Below, in pieces: positions 7,697 to 15,460 of a DNA stretch of 64,000 nt. A program made the translations under genes and the position numbers. The stretch is taken from the NCBI RefSeq assembly GCF_019219075.1, contig NZ_JAHUWJ010000003.1, forward strand, positions 186,001-250,000, in the 5' to 3' direction. The notes under the pieces are model-generated. The model was not told the origin of the DNA. It saw only the letters and a list, made by a program, of their open reading frames with translations, and searched no databases. How positions within the stretch are numbered: position 1 is the stretch's first letter; every line of letters starts with the position of its first letter. Source of the stretch: Chitinophaga sp. sic0106 (GTDB taxonomy: Bacteria > Bacteroidota > Bacteroidia > Chitinophagales > Chitinophagaceae).

Positions 7697-9235
7697 TTAT
7701 TGTTTACCATCATAATTTTTAATGAGTGTTTCGAAATAGTGAATCATGCGGCTGTAGTTATCAATACTGATGTACTCGTTATTGTTATGAATCGTTTGCT
7801 GCTCATTGTTATTGATCAGCACCGGGTTAAAGCGATATACGTGATCGGACACGATTTCATATTTATACCCATCCGTGCCACCTATGGTGAGATAGGGTGT
7901 TACTATAGCGTCGGGGAAATATTGTTTAATTGTTTTTTCCATCACCCGGTAGCCCTGGGAGTTGATATCGGAGATACGGGAGGCTTCGCGTGGAGGGCGC
8001 AGGTCTTCGATTTCCACATCGAAGCCGCGGCAGGCGTATTGCAGGTGCTCCTTCACTTCTGCGACGGTATTGCCTGGGAGGATACGGAAGTTCACCACGA
8101 AGTCGACCACCGGTGCCAGCACATTGGAGGCATCGCTGCCTTTCATCATGGTGAGGGCGGTGGTGGTGCGGATGAGCGCATTGGTGGTATGGCTGGCTGC
8201 CAGGGTTTTCATCAGCGTTGTTTTTAGCAGCCATTGGTTGGCAATGGCGAGGCGACTTTTAAAATCCATGGCTCCGCCCACGTTGGTGAAAAAGCGGTCG
8301 ATCACGGGAATAATCATTGGCTTCATCTGTTCTTTTTCGAGGCGTTGCATGATCACGGCAGCTTTGCCTATGGCGCTCTGCATGGGCGGCATGGAGGAGT
8401 GGCCACCGAGGCCTTTGACTTTTACTTTGGCGGACCAGAAGCCTTTTTCCGCGCAGCCGATGAGGGCAACGGTGGCATTGAGCCCACTTATGCTGCCTTT
8501 GGAAGATACGATACCTCCTTCATCATATACTGCATCGAAGCGGATGCCTTTGGCTTTAAAATCTTCTGCGATTTTTAGGGCACCTTCTACCCCGCCTACT
8601 TCTTCATCGAAGCCAAAGGCCAGGTATACGTCCCGTTCAGGGGTATATTGTTGCGCCATGAGGTTGTTCACTGATTCCATCAGGGCGAACAACATATTTT
8701 TCATATCCAGTGTGCCACGGCCATAGATACGGCCATCTGCTACTGCACCGCTGAAGGGGTAATGTGTCCACTTATCCTGTATAGCCGTTACCGGTGGCTG
8801 GGGTTTGTCTTTCGGGGAGAAGATAATTTGACCGCTGTCCGTTCCTTCGTATTCTCCCGGCGGCACCACATCATAGTGCGAGAGGAATAATACCGGCTGC
8901 AGGGCGCTATTACGGCCTTTCCAGTGGATCACCAGCCCGTGATTGTTGACCGTATAGCTTTCCGTAGCGGCGTATACGTTAGGATAGGCAGTGCGGAGGT
9001 AGGCGGCAAATTCCTGAATGGGGCCGAAGTTAAACTGCGTATAGTCCACATCCGACACGGTGGGGATACGTATACCGCCGGCAAAACGTTGCAGGGTGGT
9101 GTCGCTGATCGGGAAATTTTCATAGGCGGCGGCGCCGGTATTCACTTTCGTAAAGGGGTAGATCCATGTTTTTACCACCAGAACGGCTACCAATAAAACG
9201 ATTAACACGCCGATGATTGCCAGTAACTTCTTCAT
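7697..9235 (-). CDS. M20 family peptidase (carboxypeptidase S / PM20D1-like)
   Basis: I start at ATG 9235, where a membrane-anchor or signal helix begins (MKKLLAIIGVLIVLLVAVLVV); an upstream ATG at 9262 would add nine residues. The 512-residue product shows the M20 metal-ligand pattern: LFLSHYDVVP (His, Asp), GRGTLDMKN (bridging Asp), FDEEVGG (catalytic and ligand Glu pair) and GGTDGY near the end with the last-His region around it. The dimerisation insert lies in the middle, including GLGGHSSMPP. Relatives hydrolyse or form peptide and N-acyl amino-acid bonds with two zinc ions. The anchor suggests a periplasmic location. No operon partner is obvious: the next minus-strand gene lies 59 bases upstream. 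Confidence 0.88.
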   Translation of the reverse strand: MKKLLAIIGVLIVLLVAVLVVKTWIYPFTKVNTGAAAYENFPISDTTLQRFAGGIRIPTVSDVDYTQFNFGPIQEFAAYLRTAYPNVYAATESYTVNNHGLVIHWKGRNSALQPVLFLSHYDVVPPGEYEGTDSGQIIFSPKDKPQPPVTAIQDKWTHYPFSGAVADGRIYGRGTLDMKNMLFALMESVNNLMAQQYTPERDVYLAFGFDEEVGGVEGALKIAEDFKAKGIRFDAVYDEGGIVSSKGSISGLNATVALIGCAEKGFWSAKVKVKGLGGHSSMPPMQSAIGKAAVIMQRLEKEQMKPMIIPVIDRFFTNVGGAMDFKSRLAIANQWLLKTTLMKTLAASHTTNALIRTTTALTMMKGSDASNVLAPVVDFVVNFRILPGNTVAEVKEHLQYACRGFDVEIEDLRPPREASRISDINSQGYRVMEKTIKQYFPDAIVTPYLTIGGTDGYKYEIVSDHVYRFNPVLINNNEQQTIHNNNEYISIDNYSRMIHYFETLIKNYDGKQ

Positions 9236-9294
9236 ACATAAAGAGTTTGAACCTACCTGCATTAACAGCCGTGTGGTATAATTGTTTGAACCTG

Positions 9295-10488
9295 CTAACG
9301 CAAACGGAACCAGCGTTTAGCCCTGGCAGTTACCTGTGGCGTGGCTTTCAGGAAAGGCCTTTCCAGGTATTTGTACGACAGCGTGCATATGGTGACCAGC
9401 ACCAGGCTGCAACCGGCAGTAGTGAGCCAGTGCCATAACGGTGATTGGAGTCGCGCAACAGGCATACTCACTATAAACATAAAAGTAATGAAGAGGATAA
9501 GCCCATGGATGATATAGAGCGAAAACGCTATTTGCCCCAGCAGGCAGGATGGCCTCCAGGTTAGGACACCAAACAGGGTATTTCCACAGGCAATGGCTAC
9601 AAAAATGAAGGTGGTACACAGGTAGGTAAAAAAGGAATAAATATAGGGAGAAAACAAGGTAGCAATGATCAGTACTGCGATCATGAGCAGGGAGGTGATC
9701 CAGTGAGCGGCTAATTGGCGTACTTTCGGATGGGCTGCAAAAAATGCAGGTATCATGCCTCCGGTAAAGGCCAGTGTTTTGTTCCAGGCGTTCGCGGGGT
9801 ACCAGTAATAAATAATGCCGATGAACAGGGCCAGGAACATTGCGGCCAACAGATAGATGTAAAATGGGGAGCGTACACCCAGCAACAGCCCCAGGAAAGG
9901 CAGGGAGGCATAATACAGCCACTCAAATGCCAGGCTCCATACTACGCCTGCGATGATCAGTTTAGTACCTGCAATATGGTTAACATCTGCCGCCATGGAG
10001 ATCATCCATTGTATTACGTGCCCCAGCAGTTGCGGCAGCGGTTCGCGGAGGCGCCAGTGCGTGAGGATGCCCACCACTACCAGCAGTGCAATCACCACGG
10101 CCGTATACACCGGGTAGATACGCAGTATACGGGAAATATACAATCTCACCCAATCCACCTTACGCTCTTTTGCATGTAAGAGTTTTGAAAAAAAGAGGAA
10201 GGCGGTAATCATGAAAAACAGGGAGATGCAGATGGCGCCCAGATTGGCATGGATGATGGATGGCGGCGGGGAGGTCCATTTGTTGGACCGCAGGAAAAAG
10301 TACCAGATGATAGCATGGTACAGGAATACGTATACGGCCAGGTAGCCGCGCAGGCCATCGATGGATTTGTAGCGGCCTTCCTGCGGGGATACCCGCAGCC
10401 AGCGGCTCACCACTGAGATCCATAGCAGGATCAGGAGCAGGATCAGTAACATCGGCAACAAACTCACGGGCGTCATAGGCGATATCAT
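9295..10488 (-). CDS. Acyltransferase 3 family membrane protein
   Basis: This 397-residue protein has about ten hydrophobic helices and the acyltransferase-3 hallmark near its start: IDGLRGYLAVYVFLYHAI, with the R-x10-H spacing of this family (OafA/YrhL type). Later motifs include VVWSLAFEWLYYASLP, the W-S-L-x-x-E-W signature. Members transfer acyl groups, mostly acetyl, onto lipopolysaccharide, peptidoglycan or exported polysaccharides. No C-terminal SGNH hydrolase domain is present, so partner-assisted or one-domain transfer is likely. The substrate cannot be read from the sequence. The gene ends 59 bases before the M20 gene start and could share its transcript. Confidence 0.88.
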   Translation of the reverse strand: MISPMTPVSLLPMLLILLLILLWISVVSRWLRVSPQEGRYKSIDGLRGYLAVYVFLYHAIIWYFFLRSNKWTSPPPSIIHANLGAICISLFFMITAFLFFSKLLHAKERKVDWVRLYISRILRIYPVYTAVVIALLVVVGILTHWRLREPLPQLLGHVIQWMISMAADVNHIAGTKLIIAGVVWSLAFEWLYYASLPFLGLLLGVRSPFYIYLLAAMFLALFIGIIYYWYPANAWNKTLAFTGGMIPAFFAAHPKVRQLAAHWITSLLMIAVLIIATLFSPYIYSFFTYLCTTFIFVAIACGNTLFGVLTWRPSCLLGQIAFSLYIIHGLILFITFMFIVSMPVARLQSPLWHWLTTAGCSLVLVTICTLSYKYLERPFLKATPQVTARAKRWFRLR

Positions 10489-10631
10489 TGGAGGTGTCGC
10501 TAATATCAGGAGAAGTACTGCGGTGGTGCCTCAGGATTTTCCATGCGCAGAAACGGATTTTTTTTATTAATTTGAAGTGTCCATTATTCCAAAGTAACCT
10601 GTAATTTCATAACCCCCGCCGTCCCTCAATA

Positions 10632-11492
10632 ATGAATAAAATTTATTTACTTTCCGTCATAGGTGTTATCTTTTTTGTTGCGTTAATGCATGATTTACAT
10701 AAGGATAATACCCTAGCAGCCTCTAACTTGCAAACAAATAGCGACCATTATTTGTATAATAAGGAAAGCTTATTATCTTTAACAGATAGTCTGGATTTTT
10801 CCGATAGCACCGGCGTTACCTTATATTACAATCTGAAAGGCAAACGCTTCACTGAAAAGAATGGCAAAAGCGATTACTATATTGTCTTTACAAAAGAAGA
10901 TGATATTCAGGAAACGATACGAAAAGGCTATTACCTCCTCAACCCCGGCATAGCACTACTGGACCACATCACAACGGCTTACCACTTATCTGATTCCCTT
11001 GGTCTGGAACATTTTTTTGTGGTGGGTAAGCGATCCAAAATGTCCGACATTGAGCGTGGTATTATAGACGCCATTTTCCCGAACGTCATCCAACAGGCAA
11101 AGACAACACTTGTAAGCAGGGGCGATGAACTTGATTTTTCCGTTCATTCCCATCCGTTGATCAGAAGTACCATCAGCGGGGAGGTAGAGGCCATAGGAGG
11201 TCCGCTTCCATCTGGTCCGGATCTGATGCCGCAATACCCGATGGGTGGCAGGTTTGAGATGGTACTGGGCCACGAGGTGATTGATCCGGTGGAATACCGG
11301 CAGCTGGATAAAGGGGTGGCTTTCAGCACATCCATGAACCAGCCGCAGCGCTACCGGCAGGTGATCGGATTGTATAACCAGGGAGAGGTAATTGGCACTA
11401 TTTTTTTTGATAAGTTGATTGAACTGGTGTGCAGGTACAATAAAGTGAAGCGATACCCAATCATTGATAAAACGAATGCCAGTATAATATAG
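10632..11492 (+). CDS. Secreted protein with JAMM/JAB-like HSHP...SGPD motif
   Basis: I do not recognise this 286-residue protein as a whole. It has an N-terminal hydrophobic segment (residues 4-19) that may be a signal or anchor. Residues 171-175 and 193-197 read VHSHP and PSGPD, which resembles the zinc-site pattern H-x-H-P...S-x-x-D of JAB/JAMM metallopeptidase folds, including JAB-like toxin domains at the ends of polymorphic toxins. The spacing between the two halves (about 18 residues) is longer than in classical JAMM proteases, and no clear catalytic glutamate was assigned. The coding region looks richer in A/T than its neighbours. The next gene, 38 bases downstream, encodes another secreted unknown. 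Confidence 0.5.
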   Translation: MNKIYLLSVIGVIFFVALMHDLHKDNTLAASNLQTNSDHYLYNKESLLSLTDSLDFSDSTGVTLYYNLKGKRFTEKNGKSDYYIVFTKEDDIQETIRKGYYLLNPGIALLDHITTAYHLSDSLGLEHFFVVGKRSKMSDIERGIIDAIFPNVIQQAKTTLVSRGDELDFSVHSHPLIRSTISGEVEAIGGPLPSGPDLMPQYPMGGRFEMVLGHEVIDPVEYRQLDKGVAFSTSMNQPQRYRQVIGLYNQGEVIGTIFFDKLIELVCRYNKVKRYPIIDKTNASII

Positions 11493-11530
11493 TATTATAC
11501 TGTTATATACCCTAAAGCTACTAGATTGTC

Positions 11531-12202
11531 ATGCTAAAACACACTACCAGCGGAGTGCGATGTATTATTCCAGGCATGGTAATATGCCTGCTGGTTGCCC
11601 TCCAATCTGTTGCGCAAACGGCCGACAAGCTGGAACCTTTCGAACCCACGCGAAATGCGGTGGACAGTTATTATAACAATCTCTATCAGAAGCTGCTGTA
11701 CCGCTTTGCGGACCGGCCAATGGCAAGGGTGGTAGTGATGCCGCCTTTTAGTCCTGAATACGCGTTGTCGGTGGAGCGGGACGCCAAAGGCTACCAGTTG
11801 AAATCCAATATCAAGGTGGCCTATTATGATGCGTTGCAGCAAAAGCGTATTGTGCCCGACCAGCCGGTTTCTGTGAGTCGCCCTATTGACAAGGAGCTGG
11901 CTATAAAAATTAAAGACCTTTTTGAGGTGGCGCTGAGCACCACCGGTGCGCCAGCTGATCCGGGGCTGGACGGTATCCGCTACTTCTTCTCCTCTTATAA
12001 TGAAAAATACGGCATGCTGCGTGCCCAGGCACTTACCCCAAATCCTGGTAGTCGCTCCGGCGCCCTCGTTAAAATATGCCATCAGTTGATTGCTTACGCC
12101 AAAGGGCAGTCAAACGGCGAGGATTCCCTTATCAGAAATATCAGTAATCTTACAAGGTATTATGAGTCGCTCAATGTGAAGATGGCGACGGCGCTGAATT
12201 AG
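11531..12202 (+). CDS. Hypothetical secreted protein
   Basis: The 223-residue product has a signal peptide (about 1-29, ending ALQSVAQ) and a mature part without recognisable motifs. It is rich in charged helices, with tyrosine pairs such as YYNNLYQKLLYRF and RYFFSSYNEKYG. ATG 11531 is the only sensible start. It follows the JAMM-like gene after 38 bases in the same direction, so the two are probably co-transcribed; whether they interact, for example as effector and partner, is not shown by the sequence. Two hairpins follow its stop codon. Function unknown. Confidence 0.6.
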   Translation: MLKHTTSGVRCIIPGMVICLLVALQSVAQTADKLEPFEPTRNAVDSYYNNLYQKLLYRFADRPMARVVVMPPFSPEYALSVERDAKGYQLKSNIKVAYYDALQQKRIVPDQPVSVSRPIDKELAIKIKDLFEVALSTTGAPADPGLDGIRYFFSSYNEKYGMLRAQALTPNPGSRSGALVKICHQLIAYAKGQSNGEDSLIRNISNLTRYYESLNVKMATALN

Positions 12203-12227
12203 GTTTTATTCTTTTTTTGCGTTTTGG

Positions 12228-12276
12228 AAACGGGCTGCGCCCGTTTTGGTGCCAGGAGCCGCAAGCATTGCGGCTC
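12228..12276 (+). terminator. Double hairpin after the secreted gene pair
   Basis: AAACGGGC (12228-12235) pairs with GCCCGTTT (12239-12246), and GAGCCGCAA (12256-12264) pairs with TTGCGGCTC (12268-12276). Both stems are perfect. They separate the gene ending at 12202 from the tetR promoter. A T-rich run occurs before, not after, the first stem, so the terminator role is probable but not classical. Confidence 0.5.
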
Positions 12277-12326
12277 TACTGATTTCATTATCAATATCTT
12301 ATGATTTTTTAGGATTTTTTTTCACA

Positions 12327-12355
12327 ATAAGTAAATAAACATTTACTTATATTTG
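12327..12355 (+). promoter_or_regulatory. TetR-type operator overlapping a -7 promoter element
   Basis: ATAAGTAAAT (12327-12336) and ATTTACTTAT (12341-12350) form a perfect 10-base inverted repeat with a four-base spacer. The sequence TATATTTG (12348-12355) overlaps its right end and matches the Bacteroidota -7 consensus TAnnTTTG. The tetR start codon lies 19 bases further on. A repressor bound here would block the promoter, so autoregulation, and control of the downstream monooxygenase if co-transcribed, is likely. No clear -33 TTTG was found. Confidence 0.75.
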
Positions 12356-12374
12356 CATTGTCAAATTACAGACC

Positions 12375-12977
12375 ATGCGACCAAAGAACCTGGAGAAAGA
12401 GCAAGCCATCAAAACCATTGCCCTGGACATCATTGCCACCGAGGGCCTGGAGAACCTGACGATGCAAAAGCTGGCAGCGGCAGCAGGCATCTCCCCGAGA
12501 ACGATTTACATTAAATACAGGGACAAGGACGATTTACTGATAAAGCTCTTCATAGAGGAAGTGCTGGGAGGATATGAGCAGGCGGTCCTGCAAGGCTTTG
12601 ATGCGGCGATGTCCCTGGAAGCGGGCATTACCAAAATCTGGCTGAATGGGTTCCGTTATCTCAGCACCCACCAGCCGGCATTTGCATTGATCCGCCACGG
12701 GCAGGCCTCTCCCCTGCTAGTGAAAGCATTCCAGGAGCACAACATTACCGAAGGCTCCTACTTTAAACCGATCCACCAGTTTTTGCAACAGCAGTTAGCA
12801 GCCGGCAACCTGGTACCCCTGCCATTTGAAGTGCTGCGCGCCATGCTGTTTGCCCCGCTGATGGACCTCGTGAGTGAATATTTTGAACATACCGTGCGCC
12901 CGCAGCAGGTGATCACTGAGGATGTGCTGCTACAATGCTGCCATGCGCTGATTAAGGGACTTCAACGGTCGAGATAA
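12375..12977 (+). CDS. TetR/AcrR family transcriptional repressor
   Basis: The 200-residue protein has the TetR N-terminal helix-turn-helix: DIIATEGLENLTMQKLAAAAGISPRTIYIKYRDKDDLL spans about residues 16-53 (family-typical order: A-x-E-G...T...A..A.VS..T.Y..F..K..L). The ligand-binding C-terminal part is typically diverged; it contains a hydrophobic helix set near 75-190. ATG 12375 is preceded by an inverted-repeat operator that overlaps the promoter. The Tet(X)-like monooxygenase starts 105 bases after its stop, in the same direction, which suggests that the repressor senses a compound that the enzyme modifies. The inducer is unknown. Confidence 0.9.
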   Translation: MRPKNLEKEQAIKTIALDIIATEGLENLTMQKLAAAAGISPRTIYIKYRDKDDLLIKLFIEEVLGGYEQAVLQGFDAAMSLEAGITKIWLNGFRYLSTHQPAFALIRHGQASPLLVKAFQEHNITEGSYFKPIHQFLQQQLAAGNLVPLPFEVLRAMLFAPLMDLVSEYFEHTVRPQQVITEDVLLQCCHALIKGLQRSR

Positions 12978-13082
12978 GTTAGCACGGATCGGCGAACCTC
13001 GCTCAGATGCGTTGCCACAGACAGGCTGCCATGGGTGGACCAGGAAAGCCTTTATTCAACAACAACTTCAACATTAAAAATC

Positions 13083-14225
13083 ATGACACAGATAGCCATT
13101 ATCGGCGGCGGCCCGGGAGGACTCACACTGGCCCGCCTGCTGCAACAAAAAGGAAAACAGGTAACCGTATACGAACGCGATAAGAACCGCAGCGTGCGGG
13201 TGCAGGGCGCCACGCTCGACCTGCACGAGGACTCCGGCCTGGCAGCGCTGGCAGCGGCAGGACTCATGGATGCCTTCCGTCAGCATTACCGCCCCGGGGC
13301 CGACCTGATGCGGATCACGGACGCTGCTGCCAATATCCTCGTGGATGATCATGGGCAGGGCAAGTCAGAGGACCGCCCGGAAATTGACCGCGGACCGCTG
13401 CGCGAGCTCCTGCTGGACTCCCTCCATCCCGGCACTGTGAGCTGGGATAAGCAATTTGTAAAAATGGAACCTGCGGAAAACGGCTGGCAACTGGAGTTCC
13501 AGGATGGGCATACCGCCTATGCGGATATGGTGATCGGGGCCGATGGCGCCAACTCACGTATACGCCCCTACGTAACCGAAATCCGGCCCTTCTACTCCGG
13601 CGTTACCATGGTGGAAGGCAGTGTGTACCACCCTGAAACGGCCACCCCGGAAATTGCCGCCCTGCTGAAAGGCGGAAAGCTATTTGCGCTGGATGGCGCC
13701 AGCACGCTGATTGTAAGCAGTAAGGGAGATGGCAGCCTGGTATTTTACACCGGTATGTACCTGCCTGAAAACTGGACAAAAGAAAGCGGCATCGATTTTA
13801 ACAACCGCGAACAGGTGATACAATGGTTCAGCAATGCTTTCAGCAGCTGGTCGCCGGTATGGCATACGCTGGCACAACAGGCAACACTGCCGCTGGTATT
13901 ACGCCCGCAATATTGCATGCCTACGGATCAACATTGGGAAGCCCACAGCAACCTCACGCTGATAGGCGATGCCGCCCACCTGATGCCGCCATTTGCCGGC
14001 GAAGGGGTGAATATGGCCATGCTGGACGCGCTGGAACTCAGCGAATGCCTGACTTCCGGAAAATACACGAATGAGGCTGCAGCAATAGCAGCTTACGAAA
14101 CAAATATGCGGCAGCGCGCAGGGGAAGTAGCGCAGATGACGCTGGAGCAAACGGAATCCATGCACACCGAAGGCGCGCTGGAAAGAATGGTAGCCATGTT
14201 TTCAGGACTGCCGCAACAGATATAG
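13083..14225 (+). CDS. FAD-dependent monooxygenase, Tet(X)-like
   Basis: I start at ATG 13083 (MTQIAIIGGGPGG); a GTG 48 bases upstream is in frame but would precede the Rossmann strand by 16 unneeded residues. The 380-residue product has the FAD GxGxxG motif (residues 7-12), the dinucleotide-strand end VTVYERD (about 28-34), GATLDLHEDSG near 41-51, PEIDRGPLRELLLDSL near 100-115 and GDAAHLMPPFAGEGVN near 290-305. These stretches match the Tet(X) type of class A flavin monooxygenases from memory of that family. Tet(X) enzymes hydroxylate tetracyclines; whether this one does is unproven. It lies downstream of a TetR gene and overlaps the convergent sigma-factor gene by 24 bases. Confidence 0.82.
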   Translation: MTQIAIIGGGPGGLTLARLLQQKGKQVTVYERDKNRSVRVQGATLDLHEDSGLAALAAAGLMDAFRQHYRPGADLMRITDAAANILVDDHGQGKSEDRPEIDRGPLRELLLDSLHPGTVSWDKQFVKMEPAENGWQLEFQDGHTAYADMVIGADGANSRIRPYVTEIRPFYSGVTMVEGSVYHPETATPEIAALLKGGKLFALDGASTLIVSSKGDGSLVFYTGMYLPENWTKESGIDFNNREQVIQWFSNAFSSWSPVWHTLAQQATLPLVLRPQYCMPTDQHWEAHSNLTLIGDAAHLMPPFAGEGVNMAMLDALELSECLTSGKYTNEAAAIAAYETNMRQRAGEVAQMTLEQTESMHTEGALERMVAMFSGLPQQI

Positions 14226-14780
14226 CAGCGTGAGCAGGGAGAAATTACAGGCTTTGTTCCGCAAGTGATCTAATGTGCGGTACATCAGTCTGGAAACACC
14301 TGTGATGTGCATGTTCATTACTTCTGCTACTTCGTCGTGACTAAGGCCTTCATAATAGCGGAGAAACAGGATTTCACGCTGGCGGTGAGCCATAGAGCCC
14401 AGGAGGTGCTGCGCACGGTGCAGCAGGGCCGACATGCGTTCGCCGGAAAACAGCGGATGCTCATCTTTCAATTGTAACTCAAAAGGCACCTGCTCGTCAG
14501 GTGCTTCGTTATAGGCATCAGCCCCATAATCCAGTTTGCCCAGCAGAATACGGCGGAAAGAATGATAGAGGTACTGCTTCACAGCAGTGGCGTGGTGTAC
14601 CCACTCCCTGTTTTGCCAGAGCCTCCGGAAAAGGTCCTGGATACTTTCTTCTATGCATACATCGTCGTGAGTGAATTTACACCCGTAATTTGCCAGAGAC
14701 TGGTAGTATTGCCCGTAAAGGGCTTCCAAACCGTTTACTTCACCGGATTTGAAAGATTCCCAGTATTCGCTTTCTTGCAT
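14202..14780 (-). CDS. ECF-type RNA polymerase sigma factor, orphan
   Basis: Start taken at ATG 14780 (MQESEYWESF); an ATG at 14822 would add 14 residues with no sigma-factor character. The 192-residue protein has region 2 (DDVCIEESIQDLFRRLW, the core-binding helix pattern) near 45-65, and region 4 with HRQREILFLRYYEGLSHDEVAEVM near 130-153, the -35-binding helix-turn-helix. No FecR or other anti-sigma gene lies next to it, unlike the other two sigma factors in the window. Its 3' end overlaps the monooxygenase gene on the opposite strand. Its regulon cannot be deduced here. Confidence 0.85.
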   Translation of the reverse strand: MQESEYWESFKSGEVNGLEALYGQYYQSLANYGCKFTHDDVCIEESIQDLFRRLWQNREWVHHATAVKQYLYHSFRRILLGKLDYGADAYNEAPDEQVPFELQLKDEHPLFSGERMSALLHRAQHLLGSMAHRQREILFLRYYEGLSHDEVAEVMNMHITGVSRLMYRTLDHLRNKACNFSLLTLLYLLRQS

Positions 14781-14861
14781 ACCTACAGTTATTTTTGAAG
14801 GCCTGAAAATGATCCTTACCATCAATAGAGCCTTATATAACAGATCTCACCCGCTGATTGT

Positions 14862-15371
14862 TCAGCTAAATGCTTTGATTACCCGTAATAATTCTTTTTG
14901 CTCTTCCGTCGACAGCTCCCCGGCCTTAAAAAACCGGACGATGTGGTTTTTATCAACGAATATGATCACGAATTTATTATTCACATCCCCCATTCGCCAG
15001 CTACGGCTGAGGGTATTATCTACATCGGTGTAGATATCTGCCCCTGTCTGCTTTACTTCTCTCCTCACCATCATCCGGACGATGCTGTTAGGGAGCAGTG
15101 GGGCATCGTTGAGGTTTACCACGCCAAAGGAAAAGATATTGGTGCTGGATACGGGATGTTGCTTCAGGTAATCTGTGATGGTTTTATTCTGCGAGGCATG
15201 ATCGGGGTCGGGGTAAAAGATGAGATAGGCTTTTTGTCCCCAGTAGGGCAGCTGCATAGGATTATTGCTGGCATCGCGAATGGTGACCTGGCTAACCCGG
15301 TCGCCTACCCGTAGCTGGGCGGCGGCAGGAACGCCGGACAGGATCAGCAGTAACAGGAAAATGTTTTTCAT
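14862..15371 (-). CDS. Secreted thioredoxin-fold (YtfJ-like) protein
   Basis: The start ATG 15371 opens a signal peptide (MKNIFLLLLILSGVPAAAQ); an upstream start at 15416 would bury it behind 15 residues. The mature part of about 150 residues follows a thioredoxin-like order: LRVGDRVSQVTIRD, then KAYLIFYPDPDHA, VVNLNDAP, and the end strand pair KFVIIFVDKNHIVRFFKAGELS. The position where thioredoxins carry CxxC reads YPDPDHASQN, without cysteines, so a redox role is unlikely. YtfJ-type proteins look like this, but their function is not known. It is divergent from the surface-antigen barrel gene, with 89 bases between starts. Confidence 0.65.
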   Translation of the reverse strand: MKNIFLLLLILSGVPAAAQLRVGDRVSQVTIRDASNNPMQLPYWGQKAYLIFYPDPDHASQNKTITDYLKQHPVSSTNIFSFGVVNLNDAPLLPNSIVRMMVRREVKQTGADIYTDVDNTLSRSWRMGDVNNKFVIIFVDKNHIVRFFKAGELSTEEQKELLRVIKAFS

Positions 15372-15460
15372 ATGCGCCCCGTATTGAGGTGAAAGATTTT
15401 TTATGTGGTTGTACATCCTTTTGAAGGAATTAGTGTTATTAGAAATGAGATGCCTGCTAT

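Noticed and set aside
13035..13082. Upstream GTG extension of the monooxygenase
   Set aside because: The Rossmann strand starts two residues after the ATG at 13083; the extension would add 16 residues without function.
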